64,000 nucleotides of DNA from Lachnospiraceae bacterium (GCA_017480445.1 JAFVAO010000069.1:1-64000); one strand, 5' to 3'. Positions 32,688-41,414 are shown, numbered from the stretch's first letter. Notes: a model not told the origin generated them from the letters alone. Numbers and translations: made by a program.

Positions 32688-33710
32688 ATGACGGAATTAC
32701 TGGAACTGAGAGAAAAAATTAAATTGGTTTATGCCAAAAATGAAGCCATTATTTTACCGGTGGTAAAATTTTTGCTGGCGTTTGTCACCCTTTTGGTCAT
32801 CAACAGTGAACTGGGATATATGAGCAAGATCAACAATATTGCGCTGGTACTGATTGTTGCACTGGCATGCTCTTTTTTGCCCATGTTTTTTATTATACTG
32901 TTTGCTGCGGCGTTTACCATGCTGCATATGTATGCGATGTCGCTAGAGGTTGCACTGTTTGGAGCGGTGGTGTACATGCTGATGTTTCTGCTGTTTTTCC
33001 GTTTCAGCTCTAAAGATTCGATTGTGGTTATTCTGGTGCCACTTTTGTATGCATGCAAGATTCCCTATGTGGTGCCGATCGCAGTGGGGCTGCTCGGCAC
33101 GCCGGCGTCTGCTGTCACGGTGGGATGCGGTGTGGTCGTGTACTATCTGCTGGCAGCGGTAACGAGCAATGCGACGACGGTCAATGCCATGAATGATGGC
33201 GATGCCATGGCAAAGCTTCGGTTGATTGTGGATGCCGTGTTGGGAAACAAGGAAATGCTGGTGGTTGTGGCGGCATTTGTCATCACGGTGATCGTCGTGT
33301 ATCTGATCCGCCGGATGTCCATTGACTATTCCTGGACGATTGCCATGGTTTCCGGCGCGATCTTAAATCTGGCGATCCTGCTGGTCGGCGATCTGATCTA
33401 TGACATCAAGATCTCCGTGATCGGTGCAATACTAGGGAGTATTTTGGCGCTGGGGATTGCCAAGGTGATCGAGTTTTTCCGGTTCTGTGTGGATCACAGC
33501 CGGACAGAGAAAGTACAGTTTGAGGATGACGAATATTATTATTATGTAAAAGCGGTTCCGAAAATAACGGTATCCGCTTCCACGAAGACCGTAAAGAGAA
33601 TCAATACGCCGAGAAGACCTGCACAGCGCTATGACGTCGGCACGGGGAGGCGAAGTGTGACGATCAGCAGGCAGGACGAAGAAGATGAGGATTATGAGGA
33701 GTTGTTGTAA
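32688..33710 (+). CDS. Polytopic membrane protein of unknown function, upstream of cdaA
   Basis: A 340-residue protein with about eight to ten membrane helices in the first 270 residues and a basic then acidic cytoplasmic tail ending EDEDYEELL. No transporter motif is recognised. The start has GGGAG upstream; the stop lies 3 bases before cdaA. The tight packing with the c-di-AMP synthase and its regulator suggests a partner role, for instance in sensing osmotic or envelope state; this is inference from position only. Confidence 0.7.
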   Translation: MTELLELREKIKLVYAKNEAIILPVVKFLLAFVTLLVINSELGYMSKINNIALVLIVALACSFLPMFFIILFAAAFTMLHMYAMSLEVALFGAVVYMLMFLLFFRFSSKDSIVVILVPLLYACKIPYVVPIAVGLLGTPASAVTVGCGVVVYYLLAAVTSNATTVNAMNDGDAMAKLRLIVDAVLGNKEMLVVVAAFVITVIVVYLIRRMSIDYSWTIAMVSGAILNLAILLVGDLIYDIKISVIGAILGSILALGIAKVIEFFRFCVDHSRTEKVQFEDDEYYYYVKAVPKITVSASTKTVKRINTPRRPAQRYDVGTGRRSVTISRQDEEDEDYEELL

Positions 33711-33713
33711 GGC

Positions 33714-34607
33714 ATGCGGCGCTTGGACGAAATTGTTGATTATCTGAGAAATTTCAGCATATACGGCACCATCATGGATGTGGGGGATCTATTGGAGATT
33801 CTGATTCTTGCCCTGCTCGTGTATTATGTGTTGGTGTGGATGAAGGCTACCAGAGCATGGACACTTCTGAAGGGTCTTATTGTGATTTGCGGATTTTTGC
33901 TCTTGGCATCGCTTTTCAAAATGAACACCATCCTGTGGATGGCGCAGAATGTGTTGGGGATTGCCGTGACGGCGCTGGTCGTGATTTTGCAGCCGGAGCT
34001 TCGTCGAGCATTGGAGGAACTGGGCAAGAGTAATATTTTTAATTCGATCATACCGTTTGAATCCACCGGCAAAACGGAGGGTGAGTTTTCAGAGAAGACC
34101 ATCCAGGAGATCGTCAAGGCCTGTGTGGAGATGGGGAAGGTGCGAACTGGCGCGCTGATTGTGATCGAACGGCAGGTTTCCCTGCGGGATCTGGAGCGCA
34201 CGGGCATCGACGTGGATGGGATTGTCAGCAGCCAGCTGTTGATCAATATCTTCGAGCACAATACACCGCTGCACGATGGCGCCGTGTTGATTCGTGGCAA
34301 CAGAGTGGTCTCAGCCACCTGTTATCTTCCGCTGTCGGACAACCTGCAGCTGAGCAAGGAACTGGGGACAAGACACCGCGCCGGCGTGGGCGTATCGGAG
34401 ATGTCCGATTCCATCACAGTGATCGTGTCGGAGGAGACCGGTAAGATCAGCACAGCGATGGAGGGCGAGCTGAACAGAAATCTGGATGCGGAGAGTCTGC
34501 GCACTGTATTGGAACAGGCATTGACCGGCAGTGTGGATGACAATCGCTCGAAACGGATTTGGAAAGGAAAGGGAAAGGCAAAGAATGAGGAAAAAATTGC
34601 TGAATAA
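33714..34607 (+). CDS. cdaA: Diadenylate cyclase CdaA
   Basis: A 297-residue membrane-bound c-di-AMP synthase. Three N-terminal helices (about 25-95) are followed by the DAC domain, with the catalytic motifs HDGAVLI (DGA at 188-190) and GTRHRAG (RHR at 220-222). CdaA joins two ATP into c-di-AMP, which controls potassium and osmolyte uptake and wall homeostasis. The downstream gene encodes its regulator CdaR, overlapping by 23 bases. The ribosome site before 33714 is weak (TAAGG), consistent with coupling to the upstream gene. Confidence 0.95.
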   Translation: MRRLDEIVDYLRNFSIYGTIMDVGDLLEILILALLVYYVLVWMKATRAWTLLKGLIVICGFLLLASLFKMNTILWMAQNVLGIAVTALVVILQPELRRALEELGKSNIFNSIIPFESTGKTEGEFSEKTIQEIVKACVEMGKVRTGALIVIERQVSLRDLERTGIDVDGIVSSQLLINIFEHNTPLHDGAVLIRGNRVVSATCYLPLSDNLQLSKELGTRHRAGVGVSEMSDSITVIVSEETGKISTAMEGELNRNLDAESLRTVLEQALTGSVDDNRSKRIWKGKGKAKNEEKIAE

Positions 34608-35856
34608 TCTGGGGCTGAAGCTCATATCCCTTTTTCTGGCTTTCCTTTTGTGGTTCCTGGTGGTGCAGATCGGCGATCCGAAAGACGATCAGGATATGGG
34701 CAATGTGCGGGTGAAACTCATCAACACAGAGCTTCTGGATAATGAGAACAAGGTATATGAGGTATTGGATGATACAGATGTGGTGCGCGTCACCGTCTAT
34801 GCGCCCAAGAGCGTATTTACGCAGCTGCGTAGCAGTGATATCGTGGCGGAGGCAGATGTGAGCAAGCTGACCGATATCAACACGATCCCTATTGAGTTTT
34901 CATCCAACACGGCAAATGTGGTGTCGATCACGGGAAGCCGTGATGTTGTCAAGCTGAACATAGAGGATAAGGCCAGCAAGTACGTGACCTTGCAGAGCCA
35001 CACCGTCGGTACCGTATCGGACGGATATGTGGTGATGTCTCTGACGCCGGATCAGAACCGGATCGAGGTGTCCGGGCCGAAGTCGGTGGTGGATCAGGTG
35101 AAATATGCGGGCGCCGAGATCGATGTGTCGGAGGCGACCTCGAACCTGACCGCGAATGTGGATGTGCATCTCTATGATGTGACCGGCAGTGAAGTGGATT
35201 ACACGAAGCTCTCCAAAAATGTGAATTATGTGCGCATGACGGTAGAGGTGCTGGCGATGAAGGAGGTGCCTGTACAATATGTCGTGACCGGTGAACCGGA
35301 GGAGGGGTACATGGTATCCGGCGAGGTGACCTGTGATCCGGAGACAGTGCAGATTGCAGGCAGTGCATATGCGTTGTCGAATATTTCAGAGATCACTATA
35401 CCGGAGGGTGTTGTGGACATCACGGGCGCACAGGAGAGTGTGAGCAAGACCGTCAATCTGCGGGAGTATCTGCCGGAAAATATCCGTCTGGCAAACAGCT
35501 CCTTCAACGGAAGAGTCTCCATCACGATCCCGCTGGAGGCGGTTGTGGAGAGATCCTTCCAGGTGCCGGTAGAGGATATTTCGATCGCGCACGTGCCGGA
35601 GGGGTATACGGCGGAGATCAGTGAATCGGCGGAAACCACCTATACTGTGGAGACAGCGGGATTGCAGGCGGCGCTGGACGAGCTGAGGCAAAACGGCCTG
35701 AAGGGCGTTGTGGATCTCGATGCGTGGATGGAGAAGGAGCACATGGAACGCCTGCGGATCGGCAGCTATATGGTACCGGTCACCTTCCAGACAGGGGAGG
35801 ACATTGTCGTGAAGAACTCTGTCAATGTGCGCATTACGATCAAGGAAGCTGAATAA
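34585..35856 (+). CDS. cdaR: CdaA regulatory protein, YbbR-domain
   Basis: A 423-residue protein with one N-terminal membrane helix (LLNNLGLKLISLFLAFLLWF) and three to four extracytoplasmic YbbR repeats. In Bacillus and Listeria CdaR binds CdaA and tunes its activity from outside the membrane. The start is the ATG at 34585, inside the end of cdaA, behind a purine-rich AAGGGAAAGG stretch. In many Firmicutes glmM follows; here it does not. Confidence 0.9.
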   Translation: MRKKLLNNLGLKLISLFLAFLLWFLVVQIGDPKDDQDMGNVRVKLINTELLDNENKVYEVLDDTDVVRVTVYAPKSVFTQLRSSDIVAEADVSKLTDINTIPIEFSSNTANVVSITGSRDVVKLNIEDKASKYVTLQSHTVGTVSDGYVVMSLTPDQNRIEVSGPKSVVDQVKYAGAEIDVSEATSNLTANVDVHLYDVTGSEVDYTKLSKNVNYVRMTVEVLAMKEVPVQYVVTGEPEEGYMVSGEVTCDPETVQIAGSAYALSNISEITIPEGVVDITGAQESVSKTVNLREYLPENIRLANSSFNGRVSITIPLEAVVERSFQVPVEDISIAHVPEGYTAEISESAETTYTVETAGLQAALDELRQNGLKGVVDLDAWMEKEHMERLRIGSYMVPVTFQTGEDIVVKNSVNVRITIKEAE

Positions 35857-35888
35857 ACTCTAAGGGAATACATGGTCTGAAAAAACAC

Positions 35889-35917
35889 TTGTGTATATTT
35901 TTCAATCATGCTATATT
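35889..35917 (+). promoter_or_regulatory. Promoter of the HPr gene
   Basis: TTGTGT (35889-35894) and TATATT (35912-35917) are 17 bases apart, with TGC before the -10. The expected start point near 35925 falls at the beginning of the structured repeat, so the whole repeat would lie in the leader of ptsH. Confidence 0.6.
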
Positions 35918-35920
35918 TAT

Positions 35921-36025
35921 ACCATAGGGAGGTGCGGACGTCAGGACGCACTCAAATCAGAAGGTTGCGTAAAAGCAGCTTCGTTGCTTTGCAACTTACA
36001 GAAATAACGCGAAGCGTTTTTTCTT
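35921..36025 (+). repeat. Structured leader repeat, copy B
   Basis: The same series of elements as at 5811-5894: ACCATAGGGA, GGACGCACTCAAATCAG, GTTGC to GCAAC, then AACGCGAAGCGTT with a T-run. Relative to copy A, the second hairpin carries an extra inner stem (AAAGCA to TGCTTT), an insertion of about 21 bases. It lies within the 242-base gap between cdaR and ptsH and ends about 70 bases before the ptsH start. Confidence 0.6.
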
Positions 36026-36098
36026 ATAACAGAGAGTGTGTCGCAGAGAGGGCGGATACATGGGGGTATCCGGCGACACAAGGATTGGAGGGCATAAT

Positions 36099-36362
36099 AT
36101 GGTAAGTCAGAAAGTAGTTATCAAGAATCCTACTGGCTTGCATCTGAGACCGGCGGGTATCCTATGCAAGGAGGCAATGCAGTTTAAGGCGCTAATTACA
36201 TTTACATTTCGGGATAGTACTGCCAACGCAAAGAGTGTGTTGAGTGTGTTGGGAGCATGTGTCAAATGCGGTGATGAGATTGAATTTGTATGTGAGGGCG
36301 AGGATGAGGCAGAAGCCTTGCAAGCCCTTGTAGCCGCCGTGGAAAGCGGCTTGGGAGAATGA
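36099..36362 (+). CDS. ptsH: Phosphocarrier protein HPr
   Basis: An 87-residue HPr. The catalytic histidine is His15 in TGLHLRPAG, and Ser46 lies in AKSVLSVL, the site used by HPr kinase for carbon catabolite control in Firmicutes. It passes phosphate from enzyme I to sugar-specific PTS enzymes. The ATG at 36099 has GGAGG 7 bases upstream. It is a single-gene unit with its own promoter, a hairpin-rich leader and a terminator; ptsI is not adjacent. Confidence 0.92.
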   Translation: MVSQKVVIKNPTGLHLRPAGILCKEAMQFKALITFTFRDSTANAKSVLSVLGACVKCGDEIEFVCEGEDEAEALQALVAAVESGLGE

Positions 36363-36365
36363 TGG

Positions 36366-36395
36366 ACAGCTCATCCGATGGATGGGCTGTTTTTT
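36366..36395 (+). terminator. Rho-independent terminator after ptsH
   Basis: ACAGCTCATCC (36366-36376) pairs with GGATGGGCTGT (36380-36390), with one G-T pair, around a GAT loop, followed by a T-run. It starts 3 bases after the ptsH stop. The rest of the gap to leuA holds no T-box or other recognisable leader. Confidence 0.9.
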
Positions 36396-36452
36396 CTCAT
36401 GAGAATTTGATTTTACGGGAAATCTAAGAGACAACAAAGAGAGGTAGAAGGC

Positions 36453-38129
36453 ATGTTAAATTATCAGCGGTACCGGAAAAATCCGGTCATGGATTATCCG
36501 GAGAGAGAGTGGCCGAATAAGGAGATCACCAAGGCCCCGATCTGGTGCAGCGTGGATCTGCGCGATGGAAATCAGGCACTGATCGACCCCATGGTGGTGG
36601 ATGAAAAGATCGAGATGTTTGAGTTTCTGATCAAGCTTGGCTTCAAGGAGATTGAGATCGGTTTCCCCGCGGCAAGCCAGATTGAATTTGATTTTCTCCG
36701 CCAGCTCGTGGACCGGAAAATGATTCCGGATGACGTGATTGTGCAGGTTCTGACCCAGTGCAGGGAGGAATTGATCGATAGAACCTTCGCGTCCATCGAG
36801 GGATGCAAGCAGGCGGTGGTACATATATACAACTCCACGTCAACCCTGCAGAGAGATGTAGTGTTCCACAAGGATATGCCGGAGATCATAGATATCGCGC
36901 TGGCGGGCACGCGCATGGTGAAGGAGCGCGCGGCCAAATTCCCCGGGAAGATCATTCTGGAGTATTCTCCGGAGAGCTTTACGGGAACCGAGCCGGAGTT
37001 CGCGGCAGAGATCTGTAATGCCGTGATCCGCGAGTGGGGACCGACGCCGGACAATCCGATGATCATCAATTTGCCCTCCACAGTGGAAATGACGACACCC
37101 AATGTGTTTGCGGATCGCATCGAGTGGATGATCAAACATTTGGACAACCGGGAGAGCCTGATCATCAGTGTGCATCCGCACAACGACAGAGGTACTGGTG
37201 TGGCGACGGCAGAGCTTTCGCTTCTGGCCGGCGCGGACCGCATCGAGGGCACGCTGTTCGGCAACGGTGAGCGCACCGGTAATGTGGATGTGCTGAACAT
37301 TGCATATAATATGTTCTCCCAGGGAATTGATCCCAAGCTGAATATTGAGAAAGTCAACGACATCATTGAAATATATGAGCGGTGCTGTAAGCTGCCGATC
37401 CACCCGAGACACCCTTACGCAGGAAAGCTGGTGTTTACTGCGTTCTCCGGTTCTCATCAGGACGCGATCAACAAGGGCGTGCAGGCGATGAAGGAGCGGA
37501 ACAGTCAGATCTGGGAGGTGCCGTATCTGCCCATCGATCCTTCGGATATCGGAAGAGATTACGAGCCTATCGTGCGCATCAATTCGCAGTCCGGCAAGGG
37601 CGGTGTGGCGTTTGTGATGGATACCTATTTCGGCTTCAAGCTACCGAAGGCGATGCAGAGAGAGTTCGCGGATGTGATCCAGAAGATCTCCGAGCAGCAG
37701 GGTGAGGTATCACCGGATAAGATTATGGAATGTTTCAGGGCGGAATATCTGGATCAGAAAGAACCGTTCCATTTCAGAAAGCTGCGTGTGGATGACTTGA
37801 GCGGTGAGGTGAAGACGGAGTTTGACACCAGGGTGTCTGTCGTGTACACCAACAAGGGTGAGGAGAAGTATTTCGAGGCGGTCGGAAACGGACCGATCGA
37901 TGCAGTCAAGAGAGGTCTGGTGGAGCAGCTGCACATCCAGATCAAGGTGTTGGATTACGAGGAGCACGCAATGCAGAGTGGCTCGAATTCACAGGCGGCA
38001 GCATATATCCACATGCTGGATGCAGATACGGGACGGGTTACGTACGGCGTCGGCGTAAGCTCCAATATCACGAGAGCTTCTGTGCGGGCGATCTTCTCCG
38101 CAGTCAACAGATTGGGACTCGGACAGTAA
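36453..38129 (+). CDS. leuA: 2-isopropylmalate synthase
   Basis: A 558-residue enzyme joining acetyl-CoA and 2-oxoisovalerate in the first step of leucine synthesis. The metal-binding start CSVDLRDGNQAL (32-43) and HPHNDRGTG identify the HMGL-like barrel. The C-terminal 150 residues form the LeuA dimer domain that binds leucine, including YTNKGEEKYFEAVGNGP. Length and the early WPNKEITKAP fit the longer LeuA type. The ATG at 36453 has GAGAGGTAG upstream. It converges on the DUF3048 gene, with 2 bases between stops and no clear terminator. Confidence 0.93.
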   Translation: MLNYQRYRKNPVMDYPEREWPNKEITKAPIWCSVDLRDGNQALIDPMVVDEKIEMFEFLIKLGFKEIEIGFPAASQIEFDFLRQLVDRKMIPDDVIVQVLTQCREELIDRTFASIEGCKQAVVHIYNSTSTLQRDVVFHKDMPEIIDIALAGTRMVKERAAKFPGKIILEYSPESFTGTEPEFAAEICNAVIREWGPTPDNPMIINLPSTVEMTTPNVFADRIEWMIKHLDNRESLIISVHPHNDRGTGVATAELSLLAGADRIEGTLFGNGERTGNVDVLNIAYNMFSQGIDPKLNIEKVNDIIEIYERCCKLPIHPRHPYAGKLVFTAFSGSHQDAINKGVQAMKERNSQIWEVPYLPIDPSDIGRDYEPIVRINSQSGKGGVAFVMDTYFGFKLPKAMQREFADVIQKISEQQGEVSPDKIMECFRAEYLDQKEPFHFRKLRVDDLSGEVKTEFDTRVSVVYTNKGEEKYFEAVGNGPIDAVKRGLVEQLHIQIKVLDYEEHAMQSGSNSQAAAYIHMLDADTGRVTYGVGVSSNITRASVRAIFSAVNRLGLGQ

Positions 38130-38131
38130 AT

Positions 38132-39277
38132 TTAGCGGAAAGTGAACGAGTCATGTTCGTCCACGATGCAGATCATGGTCTTGCCGGTATTGACCGTGAT
38201 CTCGTTTCCGTCGTCGTCATAGTAACGGGTGGCTTCATAGTCACCCGTTTTTTGCCAGTTTACATGGATGGACTTGCCATTGGTGAAAAACCAGCCGTCG
38301 CGGGAGTCGTCGTGGCACTGCAGGACGAGGTACCCCTTGTCGTCGAGCACTTCGTGCTTGGTGTATTGGACGAGGATGTTCTTGAAGGCAAGTTGTGTGC
38401 CGTCTGCGTCGGTGTGCGGCATATCCGTGCCACCGGATAAATGCTGATAGCGATAGTAGAGGCCGTCGTCCTCATTGAACTCAAAGTAGCAGCGCGTGAG
38501 CGGATAGCAGCCGGAGAGGTCAATATAGGTTGCGTTGTATGCGTTATCCCCGTACTGACGCAGGGTATTCGGTTCTGCCTTGGAGGCAAAGACAAAATGC
38601 GGTGCTCTGTCCGGATCGCGGTATTCCGTGGCATATTTGTGGCTTTTGATGCGGGTCAGGATTTGGGTGCCGTCTGTGTACAGGTTGTGGGGCTCGGTGC
38701 GATCCTTGGAGCGGTAGAATGCGCCGCCGTCGCCGTCCAGACCGTCAATATTCTCTGTGGTTTCTTCGTTCATCAGATCATGGATATAGTAGGGACCGCC
38801 GTAGTGCACGAGAAAAGCGTCCCACTCAAAGGCCCAGTAGGCGTAGTAGGTTCTGGTGCTACGAATGTTGCCGATGCGCTTGAGCGAGGTCCAGTCGTCG
38901 TATATGGCCATCAGGCGTGTGATGCTGCCCTCCACCTTGGCTTCGTACACAACGGAGGCCTTGGATAAATTGTAATGGGGAATGGCATTGATTTCATTGG
39001 GAATCATGACAGCGATCGGGCGTGATGCCGCGGCAGCGGACGGGATCCACTCGTTGGTCAGGGGGCTGCGCTCCAGCCCTTCCCGGGGCGGCTGCGTGTC
39101 GTCCTCCACGACGATCTGGATATTGCTGTTGTAGGTGGTGTCACTGTCGGACGGCTCGGCTTCGCTGGGAAAATACTCCTCCTGCGGAATCGGGTCGATG
39201 ACGGCATCCGACTGCGAGCAGCCGCACAGCAGACATAACGCGCACAGAAGCGCATAGATAGGTCGATTGTATTTCAT
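38132..39277 (-). CDS. DUF3048 domain lipoprotein (YerB-like)
   Basis: A 381-residue predicted lipoprotein with a lipobox ending LLCGC near residue 20, an acidic linker, then the DUF3048 domain (RPIAVMIPNEINAIPHYNLSKASVVYEA, and later IGNIRSTRTYY). Proteins of this family, such as Bacillus YerB, are exported and of unknown function. The start is the ATG at 39277 with GAGGTG upstream; the longer open frame belongs to an antisense shadow of the next gene. It follows the DUF212 gene on the same strand after 10 bases. Confidence 0.85.
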   Translation of the reverse strand: MKYNRPIYALLCALCLLCGCSQSDAVIDPIPQEEYFPSEAEPSDSDTTYNSNIQIVVEDDTQPPREGLERSPLTNEWIPSAAAASRPIAVMIPNEINAIPHYNLSKASVVYEAKVEGSITRLMAIYDDWTSLKRIGNIRSTRTYYAYWAFEWDAFLVHYGGPYYIHDLMNEETTENIDGLDGDGGAFYRSKDRTEPHNLYTDGTQILTRIKSHKYATEYRDPDRAPHFVFASKAEPNTLRQYGDNAYNATYIDLSGCYPLTRCYFEFNEDDGLYYRYQHLSGGTDMPHTDADGTQLAFKNILVQYTKHEVLDDKGYLVLQCHDDSRDGWFFTNGKSIHVNWQKTGDYEATRYYDDDGNEITVNTGKTMICIVDEHDSFTFR

Positions 39278-39287
39278 GGCAGGCACC

Positions 39288-39755
39288 TCAGACACCCCAG
39301 ATAAAGTGCAGGCCGTAGGCGATGAGGATACCCAGAATCGCACCGGCGAACACCTGCAGGGGGGTGTGTCCAACAAATTCTTTGAGCTTATCTGTTGCGG
39401 AGAACTCGCTGCGTCCCATCTGTTCAAAGGTCTCCATGATGTTGTTGAGCAGGCTGGCCTGAATGCCGGTTTCGCGCCGCACGCCCATGGCGTCATACAT
39501 GACGATGATCGCGAGGATCGCGGTGATGGCGAATTCAAAGCTGTCCGCACCATAGGAAAACGCAGTGGAAGTGGCGAGCGCGCAGACAGTGGCGGAATGG
39601 GAGCTGGGCATACCGCCGCTGCCCACCAGTCGCTCCGCAACAAACTTTTTCGTAAAAAAAAGATGGATCAAAGTCTTTAAGATCTGCGCGATCAGCCAGC
39701 CCAGGGCTGCCGACACGAAGATCGTATTCTGTGCAACTTCCTGAAAAAAATTCAT
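39288..39755 (-). CDS. Divergent PAP2 family protein (DUF212/YuiD)
   Basis: A 155-residue membrane protein with four or five helices and the conserved block GSGGMPSSHSATVCALAT, followed by YDAMGVRRETG. These motifs identify the DUF212 branch related to acid phosphatase/vanadium haloperoxidases. Activity on a lipid pyrophosphate or phosphate is suspected for the family but not shown. It is the first gene of the two-gene minus-strand unit. Confidence 0.88.
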   Translation of the reverse strand: MNFFQEVAQNTIFVSAALGWLIAQILKTLIHLFFTKKFVAERLVGSGGMPSSHSATVCALATSTAFSYGADSFEFAITAILAIIVMYDAMGVRRETGIQASLLNNIMETFEQMGRSEFSATDKLKEFVGHTPLQVFAGAILGILIAYGLHFIWGV

Positions 39756-39813
39756 ATCATCCTTCTATCTGCCGCGAGGGCGGCGTGTATTCCAATACTC
39801 TCTCTCTTATAGC

Positions 39814-39842
39814 AGTATAGCGTATTTGCGCGGAAAAGTCCA
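39814..39842 (-). promoter_or_regulatory. Promoter of the DUF212-DUF3048 unit
   Basis: On the minus strand TGGACT (39842-39837) and TATACT (39819-39814) are 17 bases apart, about 60 bases upstream of the DUF212 start. Confidence 0.6.
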
Positions 39843-39871
39843 TTGTTTTTGAATTTGGCGCCGGATGTGAC

Positions 39872-39900
39872 TTGCGCAATCAGAAATTGGATAGTATACT
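39872..39900 (+). promoter_or_regulatory. Promoter of the glycosyltransferase gene at 39948
   Basis: TTGCGC (39872-39877) and TATACT (39895-39900) are 17 bases apart, followed by the start codon 48 bases later. It diverges from the DUF212 promoter. Confidence 0.6.
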
Positions 39901-39947
39901 TTGTATATACGTGTCCGCAAGAAAAACGGGCTGGCAAGGAGGAGCTT

Positions 39948-40877
39948 ATGAGCCTTTTGAGCGTTATCGTTCCCTGTTATAACGAGGAGGCCAGTGTAGC
40001 CTTGTTCTATGAGGAACTGATCAAGAATGATCCTTTTTTGAAAGAGCATGAGATTGAGCTGGAATTGCTGTATATAGACGACGGATCCCGGGACGCCACG
40101 GTGGAGGAGGTGAAGAAACTCCGCCAGATGGATGAGCGGGTGCATCTGGTTTCTTTTTCACGGAATTTCGGCAAGGAGGCGGCGATGTTCGCCGGCATGG
40201 AAAAATCCAAAGGGGATTATGTGGTGATCATGGATGTGGATCTGCAGGATCCGCCAAGTCTGCTGCCCAAGATGTTCGAGGGCATCTGGGAGGGCTATGA
40301 TTCGGTGGCTACCCGCCGTGTGGACCGCAAGGGAGAGCCGCCTATCCGCAGTTTTTTTGCGCGGATGTTCTATCGCCTGATGAAAAAGATTTCCAAGACG
40401 GAAATGATGGACGGAGCCAGAGACTACCGCCTGATGCGAAGGCAGATGGTGGATGCGATCCTCTCCATGCGGGAGTACAATCGCTTCACCAAGGGGATTT
40501 TCGGTTGGGTGGGTTTTCGCACCAAGTGGCTGGAGTATGAGAATGTGGAGCGCGCGCGGGGAGAGACCAAGTGGAATTTCTGGAAGCTGTTGATGTATTC
40601 CTTTGACGGGATCATGGCTTTTTCGACGGCGCCTTTGATGATTTCTTCCGTCATGGGGGTGATTATGTGTCTGGTGGCGTTTGTCCTGATTATTTTTATC
40701 ATTGTGCGGAAGTTGATCTTCGGTGATCCGGTATCGGGGTGGCCGTCGTTGGTCTGCATCATATTGATGCCCAGTGGAATCCAGTTTTTTTGTACCGGTA
40801 TTTTGGGACATTATCTGGCGAAAACCTACATGGAAGTGAAGGCCCGTCCGATCTATTTGGTGCGAGAAGAACTGTAA
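39948..40877 (+). CDS. Glycosyltransferase family 2, polyprenyl-phosphate hexose synthase type (GtrB-like)
   Basis: A 309-residue enzyme. It has an N-terminal GT2 domain (SVIVPCYNEEASV start, DDGSRD, DVDLQDPP with the metal-binding Asp pair, and a QxxRW-like region RARGETKWNFWKL) and two C-terminal membrane helices (about 228-250 and 268-290). This matches GtrB/DPM1-type enzymes that load a sugar onto undecaprenyl phosphate. The ATG at 39948 has AAGGAGG upstream. It is separate from the polysaccharide locus but may supply it. Confidence 0.87.
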   Translation: MSLLSVIVPCYNEEASVALFYEELIKNDPFLKEHEIELELLYIDDGSRDATVEEVKKLRQMDERVHLVSFSRNFGKEAAMFAGMEKSKGDYVVIMDVDLQDPPSLLPKMFEGIWEGYDSVATRRVDRKGEPPIRSFFARMFYRLMKKISKTEMMDGARDYRLMRRQMVDAILSMREYNRFTKGIFGWVGFRTKWLEYENVERARGETKWNFWKLLMYSFDGIMAFSTAPLMISSVMGVIMCLVAFVLIIFIIVRKLIFGDPVSGWPSLVCIILMPSGIQFFCTGILGHYLAKTYMEVKARPIYLVREEL

Positions 40878-41013
40878 TTCGACAAAAAAGTGTAATTTCA
40901 GGTACTTTTTGGGCCCAAAAACTTGAAAATTTCTGACAAAATAGCCTTTTTTGTGAGTCGACATTTATGATAAAATAAACGCCGTGAGAAACAAAAACGA
41001 GCAGAACTCGACA
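40878..41013 (+). promoter_or_regulatory. Upstream region of the orphan Spo0A-C gene with three 0A-like boxes
   Basis: Three sites in the same orientation match the Spo0A box TGTCGAA on the minus strand: TTCGACA at 40878-40884 (7 of 7), GTCGACA at 40957-40963 (6 of 7) and CTCGACA at 41007-41013 (6 of 7). A TAAAAT -10-like element lies at 40971-40976 next to the middle box. This suggests control by Spo0A or by the encoded protein itself. Confidence 0.5.
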
Positions 41014-41036
41014 AACAAGGAAGGAGAAGATTGTCT

Positions 41037-41414
41037 ATGGATATCAACACAGTGAAGGATGTTGACCTGGAGAGGTACATCACAAACATTATGCTGGATA
41101 TCGGTGTGCCGGCACATTTGAAAGGGTATCATTATCTGCGGGACGCGATCCTGCTCTCAGGGAGGGACATGGAGGTGGTCAGCAGTATCACCAAATTGCT
41201 CTATCCGATTATCGCCAAGCGGTTCAAGACCACGGACCAGAAGGTGGAGCGGGCGATCCGCAACGCGATCGAAGTGTCCTGGGATCGCGGAAATGCGGAT
41301 ACATTTGAGGAAATGTTCGGTTATTCCGCGCGTTCCGGCAAGATGCGGCCCACGAACAGCGAATATATCGCGCGTATCGCGGACAAAGTACGTTTGGATA
41401 TCAAAGCAATGTGA
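41037..41414 (+). CDS. Orphan Spo0A C-terminal DNA-binding domain protein
   Basis: A 125-residue protein consisting almost only of the Spo0A effector domain: ITNIMLDIGVPAHLKGYHYLRDAI, SSITKLLYPIIAKRFKTT, QKVERAIRNAIEVSWDRGN and KMRPTNSEYIARIADKVRL. In Spo0A these helices read the TGTCGAA box. The phosphoacceptor receiver is absent, so activity cannot depend on the usual phosphorelay. The ATG at 41037 is about 10 bases from GGAG; a TTG at 41031 is also possible. It stands alone, with 0A-like boxes upstream. It may compete with or modulate Spo0A. Confidence 0.88.
   Translation: MDINTVKDVDLERYITNIMLDIGVPAHLKGYHYLRDAILLSGRDMEVVSSITKLLYPIIAKRFKTTDQKVERAIRNAIEVSWDRGNADTFEEMFGYSARSGKMRPTNSEYIARIADKVRLDIKAM

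Noticed and set aside
36396..36452. T-box or leucine leader upstream of leuA
   Set aside because: Only 57 bases separate the ptsH terminator from leuA, with no specifier hairpin, T-box sequence or leucine-rich ORF.
36572..37366. 264-codon frame antisense to leuA
   Set aside because: The leuA frame is full-length and well conserved; the antisense frame has no start signals or known domain.
39288..39643. N-terminal extension of the DUF3048 gene into the DUF212 gene
   Set aside because: That part is an out-of-frame shadow of the DUF212 coding sequence; the lipoprotein signal peptide starts at 39277.
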